DNA of 45,412 nucleotides, taken from NCBI GenBank assembly GCA_964597445.1, contig CAZQXO010000016.1, forward strand, positions 1 to 45,412. Reading direction: 5' to 3'. The notes under the pieces were generated by a model, which did not search any database, had not been told where the DNA came from, and saw only the letters and a list, made by a program, of their open reading frames with translations. The stretch's first letter is position 1, and every line of letters starts with the position of its first letter. The position numbers and the translations under genes were made by a program. This DNA is from UBA10649 sp964597445 (GTDB taxonomy: Bacteria; Actinomycetota; Actinomycetes; S36-B12). Shown here piece after piece: positions 1-6,641 of this stretch.

Positions 1-70
1 CCTCGAGCCACTCGACGAGACGGTCGAGTCGGGCGGTGACGGAGTTGATGTTCCAAGTGGCGATGCGCAC
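1..70 (-). CDS. xthA: Exonuclease III / AP endonuclease, N-terminal fragment
   Basis: Reading leftward from a GTG at position 70, the first 23 codons begin VRIATWNINSVTARL, the hallmark N-terminus of the exonuclease III (EEP) family. The WNINS stretch carries the Asn that helps bind the catalytic metal. These enzymes cut DNA 5' to abasic sites in base-excision repair. The gene runs off the left edge, so the rest of the catalytic domain is not visible. The start is supported by the family alignment and by a TAAGGT element 7 nt upstream, which fits a leaderless transcript. It lies 32 bp downstream of the vapC stop on the same strand. Confidence 0.8.
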   Translation of the reverse strand, partial: MRIATWNINSVTARLDRLVEWLE

Positions 71-77
71 GACGACG

Positions 78-83
78 ACCTTA
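78..83 (-). promoter_or_regulatory. Candidate -10 (TAAGGT) of xthA
   Basis: TAAGGT on the minus strand lies 7 nt before the GTG start, as in leaderless actinobacterial genes. AAGG could also act as a weak Shine-Dalgarno sequence, so the assignment is tentative. Confidence 0.35.
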
Positions 84-102
84 CGGGAATCGCAGGTCTC
101 AC

Positions 103-474
103 TCAGGCGACGGCCAGACCGAGCTGCTCGCAGGCCCGCGCCATCTGGCGGTCTCGGGTCAGGACCACGTCGCAGCGCGTGATCAGTGCGGACGCCACGT
201 GGATCGCGTCGAGGGACTTCAGGTGCCTGACCGGAAGTTGTGCCGCGGTCGCCAGTGTCCGCGGCGTGATCGCCACGACGTCGACACCTGCAAGCGCCTG
301 TTGTGCGATGTCCCAGGCATCAGCCTCGTCATCCTCCCGACGGATGCGACGCGCGATCTCGACGAGGCTGATGGCCGACGTCGCTGTCCGGAGGCCAGTG
401 GGCGCAGATGAGGGACGCGCGCCCTGGGCGAGCACATGGTCGATGACGATGCCTGAGTCCACATAGGCCAGCAT
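103..474 (-). CDS. PIN-domain ribonuclease toxin (VapC family)
   Basis: This 123-residue protein has the acidic set of a PIN domain: Asp6 in the N-terminal YVDSG motif, Glu39, Asp89 in SLDAIHVA and Asp108 in LTRDRQ. VapC toxins use such residues to bind Mg2+ and cleave RNA, and are neutralised by a cognate antitoxin. An ATG 24 nt further upstream is open, but the start at 474 is preferred: it gives the canonical N-terminus, it overlaps the antitoxin stop by one base (TGATG), and an AGGA lies just upstream. That arrangement implies translational coupling. The RNA target is unknown. Confidence 0.85.
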   Translation of the reverse strand: MLAYVDSGIVIDHVLAQGARPSSAPTGLRTATSAISLVEIARRIRREDDEADAWDIAQQALAGVDVVAITPRTLATAAQLPVRHLKSLDAIHVASALITRCDVVLTRDRQMARACEQLGLAVA

Positions 475-752
475 CAGGTTCGATCCTGTCGATCCCATTC
501 GGCCGCGGCGGTCAGCCGGTCAAAGCCGATCCTGCGAAGCACCGCCACGACCTCGGGATCGATCTCGCCGAACGGTCGTGAGGCCGGCGTGATCATGTGG
601 CGGACCTCCTTCGGGTAGGCCCGAAGCGGGTAGTCCCGCAGATACTCGTGGAGTGCCTCCCGGGCGAGGTCCTGCTGCGAGCGCCCGGTCTGCCCGGCCA
701 GGTCGCGCAGGGCATCGGCGAGCTCCTCGGGGAGCCTCAGGTTCATGGCCAT
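474..752 (-). CDS. Ribbon-helix-helix antitoxin (VapB/CopG-like)
   Basis: From the ATG at 752 this is a 92-residue protein. Its first 40 residues (MNLRLPEELADAL, then GRSQQDLAREAL) match the ribbon-helix-helix DNA-binding fold: a short beta strand with polar alternation, then two helices. The C-terminal tail should wrap the toxin. It is the upstream partner of the PIN toxin and overlaps it by one base. An upstream ATG at 794 is open, but the 752 start is chosen because a TACCGT element sits exactly 6 nt before it and the region upstream is a repeated palindrome, as expected for a promoter/operator. Autoregulation is inferred. Confidence 0.75.
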   Translation of the reverse strand: MAMNLRLPEELADALRDLAGQTGRSQQDLAREALHEYLRDYPLRAYPKEVRHMITPASRPFGEIDPEVVAVLRRIGFDRLTAAAEWDRQDRT

Positions 753-758
753 GGCATG

Positions 759-764
759 ACGGTA
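759..764 (-). promoter_or_regulatory. Candidate -10 (TACCGT) of the VapBC-type operon
   Basis: TACCGT followed by 6 nt and the antitoxin ATG. It overlaps the left half of the GGTACC repeat, so a bound antitoxin would block RNA polymerase. Confidence 0.45.
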
Positions 765-779
765 CCGCTTTCGGTACCA
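760..779. promoter_or_regulatory. Candidate antitoxin operator: paired GGTACC palindromes
   Basis: CGGTACCG at 760-767 and CGGTACC at 772-778 form an inverted repeat with 7-bp arms and a 4-nt spacer. They are also direct repeats 12 bp apart, about one helical turn. Ribbon-helix-helix antitoxins typically bind such tandem palindromes over their own promoter. Confidence 0.55.
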
Positions 780-911
780 CAGCATCGTCGTCATGGTCGG
801 ACGATGTCGGCGGGGGCTGACTCACGACAGTCACGCACCCGTGGGTGGGGGCTGTGGCCAGACCTGTGGATGCCCTTCACCACCGGATTTCGCCCCCGGG
901 AGCCCAGCCGG

Positions 912-917
912 TAGCCT
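912..917 (+). promoter_or_regulatory. rpsF: Possible -10 (TAGCCT) for the rpsF operon
   Basis: TAGCCT is the best -10-like hexamer in the 795-1008 region and would give a leader of about 85 nt. No convincing -35 is seen. The rest of this 215-bp gap holds no recognisable gene. Confidence 0.3.
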
Positions 918-961
918 TCGGGGGCTGCTCGGCTCGCCGGGCACACGCATTTCACCCTCCT

Positions 962-980
962 GCCACGGATCGACCGTGGC
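962..980 (+). promoter_or_regulatory. rpsF: Leader hairpin upstream of rpsF
   Basis: GCCACGG (962-968) pairs with CCGTGGC (974-980) around an ATCGA loop, ending 10 nt before the strong GAAGGAGGTG ribosome binding site. S6:S18 autoregulatory leaders occur at this place in many bacteria. Whether this one fits that consensus was not tested. Confidence 0.4.
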
Positions 981-1008
981 CGCTGAGTCCGAAGGAGGTG
1001 GGTTGTCT

Positions 1009-1317
1009 ATGCGTCGTTACGAGATCATGGTGATCCTCGATCCCGATCTGGAAGAGAAGACCATCGCCCCGAGCCTGGAGGCGTTCCTCAACGTCGTCCG
1101 CGCCGACGGTGGCACCGTGGAGAGCCTCGACGTGTGGGGCCGTCGCCGCCTCGCCTACGAGATCAACCACAAGCCGGAGGGCATCTACGCCCTCATCCAC
1201 GTCTCCGCGACCAAGGAGTCCGTGGCCGAGCTCGACCGTCAGCTCTCCCTCAACGAGGCCGTCATGCGCACCAAGGTGCTCCGGCTCGAGGAGAACGCCA
1301 CGGCAGGGGCCCAGTAA
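1009..1317 (+). CDS. rpsF: 30S ribosomal protein S6
   Basis: This 102-residue protein begins MRRYEIMVILDPDLEE and contains GRRRLAYEINHKPEG, both diagnostic of S6. S6 pairs with S18 on the 30S platform and binds 16S rRNA. Codons open upstream to 793, but the ATG at 1009 is the real start: it matches family length and follows a near-perfect Shine-Dalgarno sequence (GAAGGAGGTG, 991-1000). The stop overlaps the ssb ATG by one base, so the two are translationally coupled. It is the first gene of rpsF-ssb-rpsR-rplI. Confidence 0.97.
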   Translation: MRRYEIMVILDPDLEEKTIAPSLEAFLNVVRADGGTVESLDVWGRRRLAYEINHKPEGIYALIHVSATKESVAELDRQLSLNEAVMRTKVLRLEENATAGAQ

Positions 1318-1790
1318 TGGCCGCCGGCGACATCGCGATCACGGTGGTGGGGAACCTCACCAACGATCCCGAGCTGCGCTTCACCCCGAGTGGTGCCGCT
1401 GTCGCCTCGTTCACGATCGCGTCCAACTCGCGCTACCTGGACAAGACCACGAACGAATGGAAGGACGGCGATCCCGTCTACATGCGGTGCAGCGTGTGGC
1501 GGCAGTACGCGGAGAACGTTGCGGAGTCCCTGACCAAGGGCACGCGCGTCATCGCGACCGGCCGCCTCAAGCAGCGCTCGTATGAGACGCGCGAGGGCGA
1601 GAAGCGCACGGTGCTGGAGATGGAGGTCGACGATGTCGGCCCGGCACTCCGCAACGCGACCGCCAAGGTCAACCGAGTCCAGCGCGAGGGAGGCGGTTTC
1701 GGCGGCGGGGCACCCAGTGGTGCACCAGCCGACGATCCGTGGGCGGCAGGCCCGTCCTCCGGCGCCGGCTTCGACGAGCCTCCCTTCTGA
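1317..1790 (+). CDS. ssb: Single-stranded DNA-binding protein
   Basis: This 157-residue SSB has an N-terminal OB fold (GNLTNDPELRFTPSG, then YMRCSVWRQYAENVAESL and GTRVIATGRLKQRSYE). A Gly/Pro-rich linker follows, then the acidic tip DEPPF that recruits repair and replication partners. It coats ssDNA at replication forks. It sits between the S6 and S18 genes as in most bacteria and overlaps the rpsF stop by one base (TAATG), which fixes the start. It is likely co-transcribed with the ribosomal genes. Confidence 0.97.
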   Translation: MAAGDIAITVVGNLTNDPELRFTPSGAAVASFTIASNSRYLDKTTNEWKDGDPVYMRCSVWRQYAENVAESLTKGTRVIATGRLKQRSYETREGEKRTVLEMEVDDVGPALRNATAKVNRVQREGGGFGGGAPSGAPADDPWAAGPSSGAGFDEPPF

Positions 1791-1856
1791 TCCATCGATC
1801 TTCCGTAATCCGCATCCCGAGGCCATCGGCCCCGGCCCCCGACAGGAGCAAGACGA

Positions 1857-2123
1857 ATGGCACGAGACAACAAGGGTCGCCAGTCCGCGTCCCGCAAGAA
1901 CGAGAAGATGGTCAAGGCCAAGGCCTGCCAGTTCTGCAAGGAAGGCGTCAAGGCGATCGATTACAAGGACACGAACCTGCTCCGCAAGTTCATCTCCGAT
2001 CGCGGCAAGATCCGCGCCCGTCGCGTCACCGGCAACTGCACGCAGCATCAGCGCGACATCGCCATGGCTGTCAAGAACGCCCGCGAGGTGGCACTCCTTC
2101 CCTACTCGACGACCGCGCGCTGA
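1857..2123 (+). CDS. rpsR: 30S ribosomal protein S18
   Basis: This 88-residue protein has the S18 core DTNLLRKFISDRGKI and RRVTGNCTQHQR. It also has a Cys-X2-Cys (ACQFCKEG) plus a later Cys and His, that is, the zinc-ribbon (C+) version of S18. Actinobacteria often carry a second, cysteine-free paralogue for zinc starvation; none is seen in this window. S18 binds next to S6 on the 30S platform. The gene follows ssb by 66 bp, with a GACAGGAGC ribosome binding site just upstream. Confidence 0.96.
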   Translation: MARDNKGRQSASRKNEKMVKAKACQFCKEGVKAIDYKDTNLLRKFISDRGKIRARRVTGNCTQHQRDIAMAVKNAREVALLPYSTTAR

Positions 2124-2147
2124 CGCCTGACAAGAACAGGAACGAAC

Positions 2148-2594
2148 ATGAAGCTCATCCTCACTCAGGACGTCGCGGGCCTCGGTGCCCCGGGCGACGT
2201 CGTCGAGGTCAAGGACGGCTACGGCCGCAACTACCTCGTGCCCCGCGGGTTCGCCATCCAGTGGACCCGTGGCGGCGAGAAGCAGGTCACGCAGATCAAG
2301 CGCGCCCAGAAGGTGCGCGAGGTGCGCGACCTCGGTCACGCCAACGAGATCAAGCAGGCCATCGAGTCCCTGTCGATCACGGTCACGGCCCACGCCGGTG
2401 ACACGGGTCGTCTCTTCGGATCGGTCACGAACGCCGACATCGCTGATGCGGTCAAGGCCGCGGGCGGTCCGGTGATCGACAAGCGCAAGGTCGTCATCGA
2501 CGTGCCGGTGAAGACGGTCGGAAAGCACACGGCCAAGGTCGAGGTGCACCCGGACGTCACCGCGAAGGTGACCTTTCAGGTCGTCGCCGGCTAG
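2148..2594 (+). CDS. rplI: 50S ribosomal protein L9
   Basis: This 148-residue protein has the L9 N-terminal rRNA-binding domain (MKLILTQDVAGLGAPGDVVEVKDGYGRNYL), the long connecting helix, and the C-terminal domain with LFGSVTNADIADAV. L9 binds 23S rRNA at the base of the L1 stalk and influences frame maintenance. It is the last gene of the S6-SSB-S18-L9 operon, 24 bp after rpsR with an AGGAACG ribosome binding site, and is followed directly by a strong palindromic terminator. Confidence 0.97.
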   Translation: MKLILTQDVAGLGAPGDVVEVKDGYGRNYLVPRGFAIQWTRGGEKQVTQIKRAQKVREVRDLGHANEIKQAIESLSITVTAHAGDTGRLFGSVTNADIADAVKAAGGPVIDKRKVVIDVPVKTVGKHTAKVEVHPDVTAKVTFQVVAG

Positions 2595-2603
2595 CAGGCG
2601 CAG

Positions 2604-2647
2604 CAACGACGGAGGGCCACCCCCTAGGGGGTGGCCCTCCGTCGTTG
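2604..2647. terminator. Perfect 44-bp palindromic terminator between convergent genes
   Basis: The stretch from CAACGACGGAGGG to its exact reverse complement is a flawless palindrome centred at 2625/2626 (22-bp arms, central CCCCTAGGGG). It starts 9 nt after the rplI stop and ends 9 nt before the stop of the opposing gene, so it can terminate both. There is no U-tract on either side. Confidence 0.85.
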
Positions 2648-2655
2648 GCGATGCG

Positions 2656-2958
2656 TCACATGCCGTTGCTGCTCACCGCAGCAGCGATGACCACGAAGTA
2701 GAAGATGGTGCCGATGACGGCCAGGATGAGGCCGATGATGCCGAGGATGAACCCGGCCTTGGCGGAGCCACCGTTGGTGGCGAGGCCCTGCTCGGCATTG
2801 CGCATGCCGATGCGACCGAAGATGATGCCGAGGATGCTCCCGATGTAGGGAAGGCAGCCGATGATGCCGAGGATGCCCAGGACGAGAGCGGCGGTGCCCA
2901 TGCCGTTCTGCGGCATTGCGGGCTGGCCCTGCTGGAATGGGGGCACGGGTGCGGACAT
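2656..2958 (-). CDS. DUF4190-type small membrane protein
   Basis: This 100-residue protein has a Pro/Gln/Gly-rich N-terminus (MSAPVPPFQQGQPAMP). Two hydrophobic segments follow: GTAALVLGILGIIGCLPY leading into a second glycine-rich stretch with the FGRIGMRNAEQG connector, and GFILGIIGLILAVIGTIFYF. The pattern of small residues plus a short polar loop between two helices is that of DUF4190 proteins, whose function is unknown. The start at 2958 is preferred over 3006 because GGAAGGA lies 6-7 nt upstream. The gene converges on rplI and diverges from the DUF805 gene. Confidence 0.7.
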   Translation of the reverse strand: MSAPVPPFQQGQPAMPQNGMGTAALVLGILGIIGCLPYIGSILGIIFGRIGMRNAEQGLATNGGSAKAGFILGIIGLILAVIGTIFYFVVIAAAVSSNGM

Positions 2959-3034
2959 GGTGGTTCCTTCCGGTAGGTCAGAGGCGACCAGTAAAGCGCA
3001 CCCCAAGGTCCCGCGCGGTGTTTCCCTTCGTCTG

Positions 3035-3040
3035 TACAGT
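3035..3040 (+). promoter_or_regulatory. Possible -10 (TACAGT) for the DUF805 gene
   Basis: TACAGT lies about 30 nt before the GTG start, leaving room for the GGGAGG ribosome binding site at about 3057-3062. It lies in the 111-bp divergent gap 2959-3069, which holds no other clear feature. Confidence 0.35.
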
Positions 3041-3069
3041 CGCGCTGTCGTCTACAGGGAGGGGTCGGC

Positions 3070-3638
3070 GTGACCTTCTCGAGTTCGATCCGCACCTGTC
3101 TGCGCAAGTACGCGGACTTCACCGGGCGCGCGTCGCGCCCGGAGTTCTGGTGGTTCTTCCTGTTCACGGCACTCGTCAGTCTCGTGCTCACCATCCCGAT
3201 CTACGTCCTGGTGTTCCTCCTCGCGGCGGCGAGTGAGAACGGCGCTGGGACCGGAGTGCTGACGGTCCTGACGATCGTCTGGTCGCTNNNNNNNNNNNNN
3301 NNNNNNNNNNNNNNNNNNNNNNNNNNNNNNNNNNNNNNNNNNNNNNNNNNNNNNNNNNNNNNNNNNNNNNNNNNNNNNNNNNNNNNNGTGAGAACGGCGC
3401 TGGGACCGGAGTGCTGACGGTCCTGACGATCGTCTGGTCGCTCGTCGTGGTGGCCGTGTCGATCGCGCTGTTCATCCCCCTGCTGGCGGCGGGAGCGCGT
3501 CGTCTGCATGACTACGGCCAGAGCGCTTGGCTTCTGCTCCTGTACGTCGTTCCCTGCGGGAACATCGCCCTGATCGTCCTCTGGGCCTTGGACGGCACGC
3601 CCGGCGACAACCCCTACGGCCCGCCACCTGTCGGGTAG
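3070..3638 (+). CDS. DUF805 family membrane protein, interrupted by an assembly gap
   Basis: The 5' part (3070-3287) encodes a soluble start with FTGRASRPEFWWFFLF and a membrane segment. The 3' part (3443-3638) encodes further membrane segments, AARRLHD-type text (AGARRLHDYGQSAW) and a GDNPYGPP end. All are DUF805 signatures. Between them lie 100 Ns and a second copy of the last 55 nt. Removing the Ns and one copy leaves 414 nt, an exact 138 codons (137 residues), in frame across the join. The gene is therefore intact in the organism and only looks broken here. Start GTG at 3070 follows GGGAGG. Function of the family is unknown. Confidence 0.8.
3233..3287 (+). repeat. 55-nt duplicate at left edge of the gap
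   Basis: Identical base for base to 3388-3442 across the N block. It is best explained as an unmerged contig overlap, not as a biological repeat. Confidence 0.9.
3288..3387. other. Assembly gap (100 Ns)
   Basis: Exactly 100 Ns, a default scaffold-gap length. The flanking duplication suggests that the true gap size is minus 55 nt. Confidence 0.98.
3388..3442 (+). repeat. 55-nt duplicate at right edge of the gap
   Basis: Second copy of 3233-3287. The sequence continues uniquely from 3443. Confidence 0.9.
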
Positions 3639-3654
3639 TTACTCCTCAGTACGT

Positions 3655-3698
3655 GCGTGTCGGTCCGGTGGCCTCGCCCACGGGACCGACACGCTTTT
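3655..3698 (+). terminator. Rho-independent terminator after the DUF805 gene
   Basis: GCGTGTCGGTCC (3655-3666) pairs perfectly with GGACCGACACGC (3683-3694). An inner GTGG/CCAC stem extends it, and TTTT (3695-3698) follows. This is the clearest classical intrinsic terminator in the window. Confidence 0.88.
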
Positions 3699-3738
3699 CC
3701 CATCCCCGCACTTCCCCTGGGGTCATGGAGGAGGAGTC

Positions 3739-4506
3739 ATGGCATTTTCCGCACACGAGGTCCTCGAGGAGTCGTGGACGCTGAGCAAGCGGACCTATTG
3801 GTCCTGGTGGCCCGTGGTCATCGTCGCGGTGGTCATCCCGCTGGTCCTGCAGCTCATCGCCGGCCTGCTGACCGACTGGGCGAGTGATCTCGATGGGTTC
3901 CTCGGTGCCCTGATCGGCATCGTCGGCGCGATCATCGCGATCATCGCCGTTCTGGCCGCGGTCCTGATGATCCTGGGTCTCTTCCGCAACGCCTACGCGG
4001 TGAGCGGTGGCGAGCGCCCGAGCGTCGCGCGCCTGTTCGAGACTCGCCACTACTGGTGGTTCCTGGCGGCTGGCCTGATCTACCTGGGCATGGTGACGAT
4101 CGGCCTGTTCGCCCTGATCATCCCGGGCCTCATCATCGCCTTCATGCTGGCGCTGTTCCCGTACGCCCTCATCGCGGGCAATGCCAACAATGGCTTCTCT
4201 GCGCTGGCGACTAGCTGGGATCGCATCACGAGCAGCTTCTGGAAGTACATCGGCCTGCGCATCGTGCTCTTCGGTGTACCGATCGCGGTGCTCATCGCGT
4301 TCTTCTTCGTCCTCGGCACCCTCGGTGGCGGAGCCTTCGCGAGCGTGGAGATCTTCAGTGGTGACACCGTCGGAGGCGTCCTCGCGGTGATCCTGGGCAT
4401 CATCGCCTTCGTCGCGATGGTGCTGGTCTACGTGCTCGCGATCATCTTCACCTACGTGTCGGATGCTCTGGCGTACCGTCGCCTCGCTCCGGAGTGGGCG
4501 GAGTAG
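3739..4506 (+). CDS. Multi-pass membrane protein of unknown function
   Basis: This 255-residue protein has about six hydrophobic segments (for example VVIVAVVIPLVLQLIAGLL, FLAAGLIYLGMVTIGLFALI and GVLAVILGIIAFVAMVLVYV). A short aromatic N-terminus (SWTLSKRTYWSWW) and polar loops lie between them. The layout resembles DUF975 or glycerophosphodiesterase-membrane-domain proteins, but no diagnostic motif was recognised. The start follows GGAGGAGGAG. The stop codon abuts the stop of the convergent phosphatase gene with no spacer. Confidence 0.75.
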   Translation: MAFSAHEVLEESWTLSKRTYWSWWPVVIVAVVIPLVLQLIAGLLTDWASDLDGFLGALIGIVGAIIAIIAVLAAVLMILGLFRNAYAVSGGERPSVARLFETRHYWWFLAAGLIYLGMVTIGLFALIIPGLIIAFMLALFPYALIAGNANNGFSALATSWDRITSSFWKYIGLRIVLFGVPIAVLIAFFFVLGTLGGGAFASVEIFSGDTVGGVLAVILGIIAFVAMVLVYVLAIIFTYVSDALAYRRLAPEWAE

Positions 4507-5034
4507 TCACTCCCGCACGCTGAACTGCACGAGAAGGCCGTCGACGATCCCGTCGGCGGCCTTCTCGATCATGTCGAGGGTCTCGAGGAAGCCGTCCTGT
4601 CCGCCGTAGTAGGGATCCGGGACGGACAGGTCGGGGTGAGGCTCCGTCAGGTGCGCCAGTGCCGGGTCGAAGGAGCGGAACATGCGCAGGGGGGGACGCG
4701 TGTCCGACGGCAGTCCTGCCGAATCCAGCATCACGGCGAGGTCGCGGTAGTTGGCCTCGTCCATAGCGAGCAGGAGATCGATGTCGCTCATCCAGTCGGG
4801 CGTGATCTGGCGCGAGACATGCTCGACCTCGTACCCCGCATCCACCAGCGCGGCATGGGCCCGGGGGTCGGCCGGATGCCCGAGATGCCAGTCGCCGGTG
4901 CCGGCCGAGTCGACCCGCACCACGTCCGCGAGACCGGCGGCCGCCACGCGCTCCTGCAGGACCACCTCGCCCATGGGCGATCGGCAGATGTTGCCCAGGC
5001 AGACGACGGTGATCCGGTAGGTCTCGGGGGTCAT
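4507..5034 (-). CDS. Low-molecular-weight protein tyrosine phosphatase
   Basis: This 175-residue protein carries the P-loop VCLGNICRSP at residues 11-20, with nucleophile Cys12 and the Arg18-Ser19 pair, and the general-acid loop VPDPYYGG near the C-terminus. It removes phosphate from tyrosine, often on proteins controlling polysaccharide export or stress; an arsenate reductase role is less likely given the DPYYGG loop. The start at 5034 is preferred over 5067 because it matches family length and has a GGAG about 8 nt upstream. It diverges from dnaB across a 209-bp gap. Confidence 0.92.
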   Translation of the reverse strand: MTPETYRITVVCLGNICRSPMGEVVLQERVAAAGLADVVRVDSAGTGDWHLGHPADPRAHAALVDAGYEVEHVSRQITPDWMSDIDLLLAMDEANYRDLAVMLDSAGLPSDTRPPLRMFRSFDPALAHLTEPHPDLSVPDPYYGGQDGFLETLDMIEKAADGIVDGLLVQFSVRE

Positions 5035-5059
5035 GGGGCTCCACGTTACCCACGAGTTT

Positions 5060-5201
5060 TCATCCACAGCCTTGGGACACGATCACCCCCGGTCGCACGA
5101 GGCAATCCCGGGCGGTCCCGCGCGCAATTCCCCAGCCCATCCACAGCGCTGCCCGGTGGTTCCCGCACCTTGGCCCCACGTTGTCCACAGGCTCATCCAC
5201 A
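5060..5201. promoter_or_regulatory. Cluster of DnaA-box-like sites upstream of dnaB
   Basis: TTGTCCACA at 5181-5189 is a perfect high-GC actinobacterial DnaA box. TCATCCACA occurs at 5060-5068 and 5193-5201 (one mismatch to TTATCCACA), and CCATCCACA at 5137-5145 (two mismatches). All have the same orientation. They fill the gap before dnaB and suggest DnaA control of this promoter. Confidence 0.5.
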
Positions 5202-5231
5202 GGGGTCGTGGACGGTGTCACCCCCCGTCCC

Positions 5232-5237
5232 TACCGT
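5232..5237 (+). promoter_or_regulatory. dnaB: Candidate -10 (TACCGT) of leaderless dnaB
   Basis: TACCGT followed by 6 nt and the GTG start. There is no Shine-Dalgarno sequence in between, consistent with a leaderless mRNA. Confidence 0.5.
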
Positions 5238-5243
5238 GGGGTC

Positions 5244-6599
5244 GTGACCGTCCACGAACTCCACCCGAATGACGACCTCGGCATCGACCGCACCCCGCCG
5301 AACGACGTCGCCGCGGAGCAGTCGGTCCTCGGCGCCATGCTCCTGAGCAAGGACGCCATCGCCGACGTCGTCGAGGTCATCCGGGAGAACGACTTCTACC
5401 GTCCGGCGCATCAGGTGATCTACGGCGCGATCCTCGACCTCTACGGGCGCGGCGAGCCTGCCGACGCCGTCACGGTCGCCGCCGATCTCACCCGCTCCGG
5501 CGACATCGGACGTGTCGGGGGCGCTCCCTACCTGCACGAGCTGGTCTCCATGGTCCCGACGGCGGCGAACGCGGGCTACTACGGCCGCATCGTGCGCGAG
5601 AAGGCGATCCTTCGCCGCCTGGTCGAGGCCGGCACTCGGATCGTCGCGATGGGCTATGCCGGCACCGGTGATGTGGATCAGACGGTCGACCGGGCGCAGG
5701 CGGAGGTCTATGACGTCACCGAGCGACGCACGAGCGAGGACTACGCACCGCTCAGCGACATCATGGGCGATGCCCTCAACGAGATCGAGGCGATCTCGAA
5801 CCGCAACGGCGAGATGGTCGGGGTCCCCACCGGATTCACGGAGCTCGACAAGCTCACGAATGGACTGCATCCCGGCCAGCTGATCATCGTTGCGGCCAGG
5901 CCGGCCATCGGCAAATCGACTCTGGGCGTGGACATTGCCCGTGCGGCTTCCATCAAGCACGGTCTCACCAGCGTCATCTTCTCCCTCGAGATGAGTCGCA
6001 GCGAGATCGTTATGCGCCTCCTCTCCGCCGAGGCCCAGGTGCCCCTGCACCACATGCGCGCGGGCTCGATGAGCGACAGCGATTGGACCAAGCTCGCGAA
6101 CAAGATGGGCGTCGTCAGTGAGGCGCCCCTGTTCATCGACGACTCGCCCAACATGACGCTCATGGAGATCCGCGCCAAGTGCCGCCGCCTCAAGCAGCGG
6201 CACGATCTGCGCTTGGTCATCGTGGACTACCTGCAGCTCATGACGAGCGGCAAGCGGGTGGAGAGCCGCCAGCAGGAGGTGTCGGAGTTCTCCCGATCCC
6301 TCAAGCTGCTCGCCAAGGAGCTCGGGGTCCCGGTCATCGCCATCAGCCAGCTGAATCGCGGCCCGGAGCAGCGCACGGACAAGAAGCCGATGCTGTCCGA
6401 TCTTCGCGAGTCCGGATCCCTCGAGCAGGACGCGGACATGGTCGTCCTGCTGCATCGGGAGGATGCGTATGAGAAGGAGTCACCGCGCGCGGGTGAGGCG
6501 GACTTCATCGTGGCCAAGCACCGCAACGGCCCCACGGCCACGGTGACGGTCGCGTTCCAGGGTCACTACTCCCGGTTCGTCGACATGGCGCAGATCTGA
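5244..6599 (+). CDS. dnaB: Replicative DNA helicase DnaB
   Basis: This 451-residue protein has the N-terminal DnaB domain (PPNDVAAEQSVLGAMLL) and a RecA-like helicase domain. The latter shows Walker A (ARPAIGKSTL), Walker B (LRLVIVDYLQLM) and the motif ISQLNRGPEQR. DnaB is the hexameric ring helicase that unwinds DNA at the fork and contacts primase. Codons are open upstream to 5181, but GTG 5244 gives the family N-terminus and has a -10 element at leaderless spacing. No intein is present, although many actinobacterial dnaB genes carry one. It follows the DnaA-box-like cluster. Confidence 0.96.
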   Translation: MTVHELHPNDDLGIDRTPPNDVAAEQSVLGAMLLSKDAIADVVEVIRENDFYRPAHQVIYGAILDLYGRGEPADAVTVAADLTRSGDIGRVGGAPYLHELVSMVPTAANAGYYGRIVREKAILRRLVEAGTRIVAMGYAGTGDVDQTVDRAQAEVYDVTERRTSEDYAPLSDIMGDALNEIEAISNRNGEMVGVPTGFTELDKLTNGLHPGQLIIVAARPAIGKSTLGVDIARAASIKHGLTSVIFSLEMSRSEIVMRLLSAEAQVPLHHMRAGSMSDSDWTKLANKMGVVSEAPLFIDDSPNMTLMEIRAKCRRLKQRHDLRLVIVDYLQLMTSGKRVESRQQEVSEFSRSLKLLAKELGVPVIAISQLNRGPEQRTDKKPMLSDLRESGSLEQDADMVVLLHREDAYEKESPRAGEADFIVAKHRNGPTATVTVAFQGHYSRFVDMAQI

Positions 6600-6619
6600 T
6601 CCCCGGCCCTCGCGCATGA

Positions 6620-6635
6620 CGGCGTCACCACGCCG
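6620..6635. terminator. Hairpin between convergent dnaB and stress-protein gene
   Basis: CGGCGT (6620-6625), loop CACC, ACGCCG (6630-6635) lies in the 42-bp convergent gap. An outer CCCCGGC/GCCGGGG pairing (6601-6607 with 6635-6641) is an alternative. It is likely a weak bidirectional terminator. Confidence 0.5.
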
Positions 6636-6641
6636 CCGGGG

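Noticed and set aside
1239..2606. Long open frame antisense to ssb, rpsR and rplI
   Set aside because: It lies wholly opposite well-identified genes, has no family motif or ribosome binding site, and is a by-product of high GC at third codon positions.
3233..3442. 55-bp direct repeat as a mobile-element or phase-variation signal
   Set aside because: The copies abut a 100-N gap exactly, and collapsing them restores an intact gene, so it is an assembly artefact.
5035..5243. Chromosomal origin (oriC)
   Set aside because: DnaA-box-like sites are present but few, there is no AT-rich unwinding region, and dnaA and dnaN are not in the window.
5244..6599. Intein within dnaB
   Set aside because: Length and motif spacing are those of an uninterrupted helicase; no extra insertion between Walker A and later motifs.
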